A DNA stretch of 8,598 nt from Candidatus Heimdallarchaeota archaeon (GCA_027068385.1 JAMOTR010000028.1:1-8598); one strand, 5' to 3'; positions 1 to 5,321 are shown, counted from the first letter of the stretch. Made by a program: numbers and translations. The notes: a model not told the origin generated them from the sequence alone.

Positions 1-115
1 CGTTAGATTCGAGCTCGTGTACGATCTCATGAGCCGTCATAGGGCGCTTAGATAATAGTGCTAATACTAGTACGGGAAGTATCCCTTTCCTCGTTTCTCT
101 CACCCGTTTGTCCAT
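1..115 (-). CDS. PadR-like winged-helix transcriptional regulator, N-terminal part only
   Basis: The reading frame starts at the ATG at 115-113 and runs off the left edge of the window, giving 38 codons. The peptide begins MDKRVRETRKGILPVLVLAL and continues LLSKRPMTAHEIVHELESN. A short basic leader, a hydrophobic helix ending in LALLS, then a small residue pair and H/Y-E-I-x-x-E-L is the usual opening of PadR-family winged-helix domains (typically L-x-L-L-A-L-L then G-Y-E-I). No earlier in-frame ATG, GTG or TTG lies between 115 and the in-frame stop at 155-157. A TATA-like element lies about 24 nt upstream, fitting a leaderless start. It is divergent from the acyl-CoA synthetase gene, so it could regulate that gene, but nothing in the sequence proves this. 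Only the first helices are visible, so other winged-helix families remain possible. Confidence 0.55.
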   Translation of the reverse strand, partial: MDKRVRETRKGILPVLVLALLSKRPMTAHEIVHELESN

Positions 116-136
116 GGATTGTATAGGACTCCAAGG

Positions 137-142
137 ATAAAA
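137..142 (-). promoter_or_regulatory. TATA-like box of the PadR-like gene
   Basis: On the minus strand the sequence reads TTTTAT, centred about 24 nt before the ATG at 115. This is the spacing expected if transcription starts at or next to the start codon. Confidence 0.4.
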
Positions 143-166
143 TGAGGGGATCGATCACACGAGCTA

Positions 167-172
167 CATATA
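167..172 (+). promoter_or_regulatory. TATA-like box of the acyl-CoA synthetase alpha gene
   Basis: CATATA is centred about 23 nt upstream of the ATG at 193, consistent with a leaderless transcript. A GAGG at 189-192 directly abuts the ATG and is too close to serve as a normal ribosome binding site. Confidence 0.4.
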
Positions 173-192
173 CTCGCGACGCGTAAAAGAGG

Positions 193-1524
193 ATGAAGGA
201 GTTCATAGAGCCCGAATCTATAGCGATCGTAGGGGCCTCCTCGCATCCGGCAAAGCTCGGCTACCGGGTGGTAAGGAACCTAGTGGACTCGGGATATAAG
301 GGGAAGATCGTACCCATAAACCCTAAGGGAGGTTACATATGCGGCATTAAAGCTTACCCTAGCGTCTCGGAGGCCTCGAAGGAGCTCGGTAAGATCGATC
401 TAGCGATCATCGTCGTGCGTGCCGAGCTCGTTCCTAAAGTCCTAGTAGACATAGGGGAAGCCGGTACGAGGCACGTCGTGATAATCACCTCTGGATTCGA
501 AGAAGCCGGCAGAAAGGACCTCGCGGATGAGGTAAAAAGGATCGCTCAGAGATACGGAATACGTATTATAGGACCCAATTGTGCGGGAATCATTAATACG
601 TTACACGACATGAACGCCTCGTTCATCGCATATCCCCCGAGGGGGCCCGTGAGCGTGATTTCCCAATCGGGCGCTTTAGGGGCCGCTTTAGTGTATCATA
701 TGTTACACACCGGGATGGGAATGACCGCGTTCTTCTCGATCGGAAACATGATGGACGTTACCTTCGTGGACCTATTAGAGCCCGTAGCGGAGATCTCGGG
801 GGCCGTGGCGTTGTACGTAGAAGGAGTAAAGGACGGTCGCGCGTTCTATGATGCTCTCATTAGGGCTAAGAGAAAGGCTCCGATAGTCGCGTTGAAGGCT
901 GGAAGGACGGCGGCCGGAATGAGGGCCGCCGCTTCTCATACTGGTAGTCTAGCTACCTCTCGGGAGATCGTGCGCGGAATGTTTAGACAGGCCCGTGTAC
1001 CCATCGTGGACGAGATATACGAGCTCGGTGAAGTAGCGAACTTCCTAGCTAAGATGAAGGGGAAGGCGAAGAAGCCGATAAAGAACGTGGGCATCCTAAC
1101 GAACGCTGGGGGTGGAAGCGTGTTATCCGCGGACTTTTCCGAAGCTTATGGGATCGTCGTGCCTGAGCTTGACATAGACGTAGAGTTACCCCGGTTCGCC
1201 TCGCGTAAGAACCCTATAGACGTTACCGCTATGGGTAAATACGATGAGTTCTATCGCGTCGTTAGGGCCTTAGAAAAGGACGAGAGGATAGACGCGATAC
1301 TCGTGATAAACGTAGTTCCTACGTTCATGCTCACGGATCCGCTAGAGCATGCGATGGCCGTCGTGGACGCGTATGAGGGTACAAAACCCATAGCCGCTGT
1401 ACGGCTTACCGGAAAAATCGCTGAGCCCGGGAGAAAGTACCTAGAGGATCATAATATCCCCACGTTTAGCGACATACGTACGGCCATTAAGGGATTCGGG
1501 GCGTTTAACGAGGAGTTCTTCTGA
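193..1524 (+). CDS. Acyl-CoA/acetyl-CoA synthetase (NDP-forming), alpha subunit
   Basis: Alpha chain of the NDP-forming acyl-CoA synthetase family, which interconverts acyl-CoA + NDP + Pi and acid + NTP + CoA in the cytosol. In archaea it usually makes ATP from acetyl-CoA or amino-acid-derived CoA esters. Visible features in order: an N-terminal CoA-binding Rossmann domain (about residues 1-135, with the GAS segment near 14-16 and GPNCAG at 127-132), a succinyl-CoA-ligase-like domain with SQSGALG at 158-164 and AASHTGS at 246-252, whose His249 is the expected phosphohistidine, and a third domain (about 295-443) with NPIDVTA. The 443 residues are close to the usual alpha length (about 460), so the gene looks intact. 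The ATP-grasp beta subunit, often fused or adjacent, is absent here. The acyl substrate cannot be read from sequence. The start at 193 is supported by the TATA spacing and by MKEFIEPESIAIVGAS, a typical family N-terminus. Confidence 0.88.
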   Translation: MKEFIEPESIAIVGASSHPAKLGYRVVRNLVDSGYKGKIVPINPKGGYICGIKAYPSVSEASKELGKIDLAIIVVRAELVPKVLVDIGEAGTRHVVIITSGFEEAGRKDLADEVKRIAQRYGIRIIGPNCAGIINTLHDMNASFIAYPPRGPVSVISQSGALGAALVYHMLHTGMGMTAFFSIGNMMDVTFVDLLEPVAEISGAVALYVEGVKDGRAFYDALIRAKRKAPIVALKAGRTAAGMRAAASHTGSLATSREIVRGMFRQARVPIVDEIYELGEVANFLAKMKGKAKKPIKNVGILTNAGGGSVLSADFSEAYGIVVPELDIDVELPRFASRKNPIDVTAMGKYDEFYRVVRALEKDERIDAILVINVVPTFMLTDPLEHAMAVVDAYEGTKPIAAVRLTGKIAEPGRKYLEDHNIPTFSDIRTAIKGFGAFNEEFF

Positions 1525-1532
1525 TTATTTTT
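1525..1532 (+). promoter_or_regulatory. T-rich element: TATA box of the next gene and likely terminator of the previous one
   Basis: TTATTTTT begins on the base after the TGA of the acyl-CoA synthetase gene. Its centre lies about 24 nt before the ATG at 1553. It can therefore act as the T-rich termination signal of the upstream gene and as the TATA box of the downstream gene; the second role is the better supported by spacing. Confidence 0.4.
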
Positions 1533-1552
1533 CTACCGAATCGCTTAGATAC

Positions 1553-2104
1553 ATGATCAATAGAACACACGACGGTATCGTGCTGTATAGCGGCCCGATA
1601 ATTAGACACGCGCACGTAATAGGGGACGAGACGGACGCGTTCGTGACGCTTGAGGTATCCGCTCATGCGAACGACGCGTACGTTTCTTCCGTATACTTAG
1701 TAGTTAATTACGAGGGCTCTTATCATAAGCTCCGCATCGCGATCGCGAGCGACGTATTTAAGATGCCTCATGAGGTGTTCCGGATACCTAAGCTGCGCGT
1801 GGCCGTAGCCCGGATGCATAAGGATCCGCACATAAATACTCACGGATTACCCCTGCCTCATGACCTACTACGCTTCCTCTATCGGAGAGATATAAATGAG
1901 AATCCCGTGTATTTCGACGTACGGTTCGATCGCATTAACAGCGTCTTCGTAAAACCGGAAGAGGGCTTCGTGGAGACCGAGATACATATAATAGAGAGTA
2001 TGTTCGTCGGGAAATACGAGAAGATCCGGCTGCGTTACTTACCCGAAAAGAACTTGGTCGTGGAAAAGAAGGAAGAGAAGGACGAGTATCTACTAATAGA
2101 GTGA
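1553..2104 (+). CDS. Hypothetical beta-rich protein with Lys/Glu-rich tail
   Basis: A 183-residue protein that I do not recognise. It has no signal peptide or membrane segment, so it is probably cytosolic. Alternating hydrophobic/polar runs (for example AYVSSVYLVVNY, SVFVKPEEGFVETEIHIIES) suggest a mostly beta fold. Histidines are frequent in the first two thirds (HDG, RHAHV, SAHAND, ARMHKDPHINTHGLPLPH), but their spacing does not match a metal-binding motif I know. The last 15 or so residues are charged (VVEKKEEKDEYLLIE). The gene starts 28 nt after the acyl-CoA synthetase stop with its own TATA-like box about 24 nt before the ATG. Its 3' end overlaps the 3' end of the convergent MAT gene by 70 nt. 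Base and codon use match the neighbours, so transfer is not indicated. No plus-strand T-run is seen at its stop; the first is TTTTT at 2161-2165, inside MAT. Confidence 0.7.
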   Translation: MINRTHDGIVLYSGPIIRHAHVIGDETDAFVTLEVSAHANDAYVSSVYLVVNYEGSYHKLRIAIASDVFKMPHEVFRIPKLRVAVARMHKDPHINTHGLPLPHDLLRFLYRRDINENPVYFDVRFDRINSVFVKPEEGFVETEIHIIESMFVGKYEKIRLRYLPEKNLVVEKKEEKDEYLLIE

Positions 2105-3294
2105 AAAACTCGGAACACGTGTATGTACTCTTCTAGGAACTTCTTCCGTATATCGGGGAGTTTTTCTAGCTCCTCGTTCACGATGCTCTTGATCTTACCC
2201 TCGTCCGCGTTTCCTACGATTCCTATATCTACTATCTGTGGCTGATTGATGGGCTTACCGATCTGGGAGACCATCCGTACGTTTACTTCCTTAGCGTCGG
2301 TCTCCTCATAGATGCGCCTCGCTATATCGTTAGCGACCACGTTGTATATCTTACCTACGTGAGACACCGGGTTCTTACCCGCGGCCGCCTCTAGGCTCAT
2401 GGGCCTATACGGTGTAATCAAGCCGTTTACGCGGTTACCGCGTCCTACCTGTCCATCGTCACCGTGCTCAGCCGAGGTACCGGTTATAGTTAGATAAGCG
2501 AGTCCCTTCTCGAGAACGTCCGCGGTGTTTACGTGTACCTCTAGCTCGTACGGCACCTCGGAGGAGAACTTATCTAATATAATATCGCGTATCTTCTCCT
2601 TCAATTCTACATATTCGTCTATAGTATGAACGTACATCGCTATCGTAGCCATCGCGACCGTGATCTTTAGCTTATCCCTGTTTCTTACCCCCATCACCTT
2701 TATGTCCTCCCCCACGGCCGGATAGCGCTCCTTAAATTCCCTCGAGTTCAACATTTTCTCGATCTCATATACTACCTTCTCGGTTGGGCTAAACGGCCGG
2801 AATCCTACGCCTATGGAGGTATCGTTGCTCAAGGGCACCTCTGACCTAGACTCGTACATCCCTACTAAATCGGCGGATCCGGGGCGTATCTTATAGTCTA
2901 CCACAACGTGTTCGCGACGGAGGAAACGGAAGTTCCTCTCGATCCGTCCGTATACCGCGTCCATAACTAAGGACCCTATGGGAACGCGCCTTACGGATCC
3001 GTTCTGAATCACCTCGGTGGTCGCGCGCCCGACTATTAGGATGTATATCGGCTCTAGCAAGCGTCCGTTGCCGAAGGTTACTTCAACGCGCCCTCCCGCT
3101 AGTACGGCCTTATCTACGTTATAATGGAGTATCGCCCCGAACTCGTCCATATAATGCCTACTCAGGAGCCTGCTGAGTTCCTCTACGACACCGTCACAGA
3201 TAGAATCCGGGTGCCCTATTCCCTTCCTCTCAACGATTTCTACGGGATTCTCTGTGACCGAAGGGACTCCGCGAACGATTATGGGAGAACTCAT
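2035..3294 (-). CDS. mat: S-adenosylmethionine synthetase (archaeal type), with C-terminal extension
   Basis: Methionine adenosyltransferase of the archaeal family, making S-adenosylmethionine from methionine and ATP in the cytosol. Conserved blocks are obvious: VERKGIGHPDSICDG at 21-35 (a catalytic loop rich in charged residues), HYNVDKA at 57-63, LEPIYILIVGRATT at 80-93, and the long invariant region from GTSAEHGDDGQVGRGNRVNG at 272-291 through YRPMSLEAAAGKNPVSHVGK at 296-315. Family members that I recall are about 400-406 residues and end a few residues after an acidic Leu/Glu segment like EELEKLPDIRKKFLEEYIHVF here (374-394). This protein goes on for about 25 residues, rich in Ser and Phe, whose codons lie mostly opposite the 3' end of the convergent gene at 1553. 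The start at 3294 is supported by a TATA-like box 26 nt upstream. No stop or frameshift interrupts the core. Confidence 0.95.
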   Translation of the reverse strand: MSSPIIVRGVPSVTENPVEIVERKGIGHPDSICDGVVEELSRLLSRHYMDEFGAILHYNVDKAVLAGGRVEVTFGNGRLLEPIYILIVGRATTEVIQNGSVRRVPIGSLVMDAVYGRIERNFRFLRREHVVVDYKIRPGSADLVGMYESRSEVPLSNDTSIGVGFRPFSPTEKVVYEIEKMLNSREFKERYPAVGEDIKVMGVRNRDKLKITVAMATIAMYVHTIDEYVELKEKIRDIILDKFSSEVPYELEVHVNTADVLEKGLAYLTITGTSAEHGDDGQVGRGNRVNGLITPYRPMSLEAAAGKNPVSHVGKIYNVVANDIARRIYEETDAKEVNVRMVSQIGKPINQPQIVDIGIVGNADEGKIKSIVNEELEKLPDIRKKFLEEYIHVFRVFHSISRYSSFSSFFSTTKFFSGK

Positions 3295-3316
3295 TGGGGT
3301 TTTTCATAAATATACG

Positions 3317-3324
3317 TTTTAAAA
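3317..3324 (-). promoter_or_regulatory. TATA-like box of the MAT gene
   Basis: TTTTAAAA, preceded on the minus strand by CACC as a possible BRE-like end, is centred about 26 nt before the MAT ATG. It lies in the 64-nt gap behind the DUF99 gene and shows that MAT probably has its own promoter even though it follows the Cas6-like/DUF99 pair on the same strand. Confidence 0.5.
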
Positions 3325-3358
3325 GGTGACCCCGATGAGTTTTTACCACCGCGGGTTG

Positions 3359-3919
3359 TTAAAGTCTTAATGAGGCGAAAGAGTTTCTAAGACCGCGCGC
3401 TATACGGTCCGCTACATATATAGGATACGGAGTCTTCCCTATGAGTATCGAGTTCAAGAACGCCTCCGCCTCCTTCGGGTCTATACCTATTACTATTCCT
3501 ATACGCTCCCTACCCCCTATAGAAAGAGGCACAGAATAAGACTTTACCCTCCGATATATCCTCAAGCGCTCCTCGTAGTCGTCGAAGATCTTACGTATGA
3601 TCTCGGATATCCTCTTCTTAGGCCTTCCATAAGGCACCACTACGACGGGAAGCCCTATTTCCTCGTGTATACGCACGACGTCTATGAGGTTATATCCTGC
3701 CACAATCCGCCCCGAAAAAAGGACTAGCTTTAGATCCTTCCTATATAACCTTCTAATGAGTCTTAGAGCGCCATCCGTTCCGTCCATTCCCCCTATAGTG
3801 ATGAACTCTATCCCGACGTCCTCGAGCAAGAACCTTGTAGTTATAGCGCCACATAGTAAAGAGCGTCCTAAAACCGGGGACGTTTCCACGATCCCGAGCA
3901 CGCGAGAGCCTCTCTTCAT
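3359..3919 (-). CDS. DUF99 (UPF0215) family protein, divergent member
   Basis: A 186-residue protein that I assign to the archaeal DUF99 family. Members have an unknown biochemical role and, as I recall, a proposed endonuclease V-like (RNase H-type) fold. Supporting segments in order: VLGI near 7-10, DGTDGALRLI at 46-55 (family pattern D-G-x-[DN]-[AS]-T), LVLFSGRIVAGYNLIDV at 65-81 (family pattern L-x-G-I-x-x-A-G-F-N-V-V-D-I), IGLPVVVV at 88-95 and a C-terminal PIYVADRIARGL segment. Length fits. The N-terminal Asp-Asp pair that I expect after G-[IF] is replaced by Val-Glu (GIVETS, 9-14), so activity may be changed or lost. Its ATG overlaps the TGA of the Cas6-like gene in an ATGA quartet, showing translational coupling. 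No Shine-Dalgarno sequence is visible. No T-run follows the stop. Confidence 0.7.
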   Translation of the reverse strand: MKRGSRVLGIVETSPVLGRSLLCGAITTRFLLEDVGIEFITIGGMDGTDGALRLIRRLYRKDLKLVLFSGRIVAGYNLIDVVRIHEEIGLPVVVVPYGRPKKRISEIIRKIFDDYEERLRIYRRVKSYSVPLSIGGRERIGIVIGIDPKEAEAFLNSILIGKTPYPIYVADRIARGLRNSFASLRL

Positions 3920-4683
3920 TTACTAATGAGGTTCACGTATCCTAAGCCGTAATGCGTCCTATACCCTAATCCGCCTAATAGCGCCGCCCTTAAGTATAAC
4001 TCAGGGCCGCTATAGTAGATCCTCATGCTCCGCGCCTCGAGGGAGAACTTCTTATTAGGCTCGTACATCACTTGTACCACTTCCCTCCTCGGAACCCGAC
4101 CGCGGTTAACGTTCACTATAGGCCTAAATATCGGATCTTCGCTCGGGAAGCGAGTGACGTTCCGAAAGAGCTTGATACGGGTCTTTAGGAGCTCTACTAT
4201 CCTGTTCCAGAAGATCTTATCCGAAGGGTCGCTCTTCGGTATGTAGATGGGCGATAGAGTCTTTAGTATTCCTGAGCTCTTGCTCGGTATTACCTTCGGC
4301 ATGATCTTTATCACGCGCGCGTTAAACGGTGGAGGGGCGTCTATGAGGCCGTTTATAAACGCGTTCGTGACCTTCTCTACCATTGAGCCGAAGTACATTA
4401 CGAAGGGTACCGAGAACCTCAAGTAGGGCTCTCCGTTCTTACGCGTCACCCGGAGGCTTCTGTTTCTTCTTATCTCCTTATCTATCGGCATGAGCCGAGA
4501 GAACGTAAACGGCTTCGTGCCGAGCTCGTGAACCTCCGTAGCTAGCTTTTCATCTACCTTACTAATAGCGTTTATAATCCGTGAATAGAGGCGGTAGTTA
4601 AGACCTTTTAAGCGTATTAGCGTCTCGCCCTCCGGTTCAAAATATATCGCGAATCTTAAACCCGGAACGTTACTGGAGTACAT
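3916..4683 (-). CDS. Cas6-like RAMP-fold protein (probable CRISPR-type endoribonuclease or a homologue)
   Basis: A 255-residue protein with the layout of Cas6, the enzyme that cuts CRISPR precursor RNA within repeats. The N-terminal RAMP domain shows a beta strand (LRFAIYFEP, 9-17), a long helix (about 28-50) and VHELGTKPFTFSRLM at 51-65, the usual Cas6 block H-E-x-G-x-[KR]-x-F-T-[FY]-S. The C-terminus has the Gly-rich loop GGLGYRTHYGLG at 237-248, matching the Cas6 pattern G-x-G-x-x-[NH]-x-x-G-[FL]-G. By alignment from memory with Pyrococcus furiosus Cas6, His46 and Lys52 correspond to His52 and Lys57 here, while Tyr31 falls on Ile37. No CRISPR repeats or other cas genes lie in the window. 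The gene is divergent from ribosomal P1 and coupled to the DUF99 gene by an ATGA overlap. A TATA-like box lies 23 nt upstream. Codon use resembles its neighbours. A non-CRISPR RAMP protein is the main alternative. Confidence 0.7.
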   Translation of the reverse strand: MYSSNVPGLRFAIYFEPEGETLIRLKGLNYRLYSRIINAISKVDEKLATEVHELGTKPFTFSRLMPIDKEIRRNRSLRVTRKNGEPYLRFSVPFVMYFGSMVEKVTNAFINGLIDAPPPFNARVIKIMPKVIPSKSSGILKTLSPIYIPKSDPSDKIFWNRIVELLKTRIKLFRNVTRFPSEDPIFRPIVNVNRGRVPRREVVQVMYEPNKKFSLEARSMRIYYSGPELYLRAALLGGLGYRTHYGLGYVNLISK

Positions 4684-4703
4684 ATTCTACTAAACCGAGG
4701 CGA

Positions 4704-4709
4704 TTTTTT
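4704..4709 (-). promoter_or_regulatory. Possible TATA box of the Cas6-like/DUF99 operon
   Basis: A run of six A on the minus strand within TCAAAAAATC, centred about 23 nt before the ATG at 4683, is the only AT-rich tract at promoter distance. It sits in the short divergent region shared with the P1 gene. As a TATA box it is weak. Confidence 0.3.
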
Positions 4710-4727
4710 GAGTAGACCCGGAGAACA

Positions 4728-4733
4728 TTTACA
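4728..4733 (+). promoter_or_regulatory. TATA-like box of the ribosomal P1 gene
   Basis: TTTACA is centred about 27 nt before the ATG at 4757 but only 12 nt before the ATG at 4742. If transcription starts at the usual distance, the transcript begins past 4742, which favours the inner start codon for P1. Confidence 0.4.
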
Positions 4734-4756
4734 TCCTCGTTATGTGGGACGGGAAT

Positions 4757-5077
4757 ATGTCGAAGGCTGAGGCTTATATTCACCTCGTGCTCGCCCTACA
4801 TTATCTCGGAAAGCCTATAGAGGAGGAGACCCTAAAGAACGTCCTTAACGCTATAGGGGTAGAGGTTGATGAAGCCCTTATAAAGGTACTAGTGGATGCC
4901 GTGAAGAACGTGAACCTCGAGGAACTCATCTCCCAGGCCGCCGTACCTATGGTAGCCGCCCCTGCCGCCGCCGCTCCCGCTGAGGAGAAGCCTGCCGAGG
5001 AGGAAAAGAAGGAGGAGGAAGAGGAGAAGAAGGAAGAGGAGGCCGTCGCTGGTCTCGCGGACCTATTCGGTTTCTGA
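4757..5077 (+). CDS. rpl12: 50S ribosomal protein P1 (archaeal L12, acidic stalk protein)
   Basis: Acidic stalk protein of the large ribosomal subunit; dimers bind the P0/L10 protein and recruit translation GTPases. The N-terminal dimerisation helices (AYIHLVLALHYLGKPIEEET, then LKNVLNAIGVEVDEALIKVLVDAVKNVNLEELI) match the archaeal P1 pattern. An Ala/Pro hinge (VAAPAAAAPAEEKPAEE), a Lys/Glu-rich stretch and the terminal GLADLFGF, the factor-binding tail, follow. From the ATG at 4757 the protein is 106 residues. An in-frame ATG at 4742 would add MWDGN; I prefer 4757 because family members begin only a few residues before the AYIH segment and because of the TATA spacing. The upstream GGGACGGG could alternatively act as a weak ribosome site. 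The stop is followed after one base by six T, a likely terminator. P0/L10 and L1, often neighbours, are not here. Confidence 0.93.
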   Translation: MSKAEAYIHLVLALHYLGKPIEEETLKNVLNAIGVEVDEALIKVLVDAVKNVNLEELISQAAVPMVAAPAAAAPAEEKPAEEEKKEEEEEKKEEEAVAGLADLFGF

Positions 5078-5078
5078 G

Positions 5079-5084
5079 TTTTTT
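5079..5084 (+). terminator. T-run terminator of the P1 gene
   Basis: Six T begin one base after the P1 stop codon, followed by ATCCCC. Archaeal termination commonly uses such T-runs without a stem-loop. None is evident here. Confidence 0.5.
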
Positions 5085-5132
5085 ATCCCCTAGTGTTTCG
5101 CCCGATCTATGGTCCCGCACGAATCCTTACGC

Positions 5133-5321
5133 TTATCCGCTTCCTCTTAAGAGGAGCCGGTCGTAATGGTTGAACGTCTTCCTTAGAGCGACCGCCTTAC
5201 CCTCTATTCTATACTCATCGCGAGAAAATACGTCTGGTCTATCTATGTTAAGACGACCGCTCGCGGCTTTAACATGTCGAATAGGGCGAGCGCGTACAGC
5301 ATCGCTAGAGTTTCCATACCC
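5133..5321 (-). other. Open frame that looks coding but lacks a start codon, behind the LURP-one-like gene
   Basis: On the minus strand a frame is open from just after a TGA (5324-5322) to a TAA (5135-5133). It overlaps the last codons of the gene at 5243-5662 in the -1 frame. Its downstream half reads LNIDRPDVFSRDEYRIEGK, AVALRKTFNHYDRLLLRGSG, with a charge and hydrophobicity pattern like a real protein. The frame has no ATG, GTG or TTG. It could be a decayed or frame-shifted C-terminal extension, a sequencing error, or chance. This frame, the TAG at 5243 and a weak T-run at 5225-5228 are all I can see in the 165-nt gap between P1 and the next gene; I see no RNA gene in it. Confidence 0.25.
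5142..5155. repeat. Perfect 14-bp palindrome
   Basis: TCCTCTTAAGAGGA is its own reverse complement, centred at 5148/5149, in the gap downstream of both P1 and the LURP-one-like gene. With no loop it is more like a dimeric-protein binding site than an RNA hairpin. It is about 65 nt past the P1 stop, so a role as promoter operator is not obvious. Confidence 0.3.

Noticed and set aside
3124..3309. Plus-strand 61-codon frame opposite the MAT start
   Set aside because: Lies antisense to the conserved N-terminus of MAT and has no family-like pattern; a shadow of the real gene.
3684..3926. Plus-strand 80-codon frame within the DUF99 gene
   Set aside because: Antisense to a gene with recognisable family blocks; Pro/Ser-rich shadow composition.
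4025..4246. Plus-strand 73-codon frame within the Cas6-like gene
   Set aside because: Antisense shadow; no TATA-like element or protein-like pattern.
3359..4756. CRISPR array near the Cas6-like gene
   Set aside because: No repeated 24-37 nt unit with regular spacers is present there or elsewhere in the window.
4960..5043. Low-complexity GA-rich stretch as a DNA repeat
   Set aside because: It encodes the normal Ala/Pro hinge and Lys/Glu tail of P1; explained by the protein.
5078..5242. tRNA or C/D box RNA in the gap
   Set aside because: No T-arm consensus or cloverleaf was seen. GCGATGA on the minus strand resembles a C box with one mismatch, but no CTGA D box follows.
5243..5300. Programmed -1 frameshift joining the LURP-one-like gene to the following frame
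   Set aside because: GTTAAAG does not fit the usual X-XXY-YYZ heptamer and no downstream pseudoknot was evident; kept only as an open question under the start-less frame.
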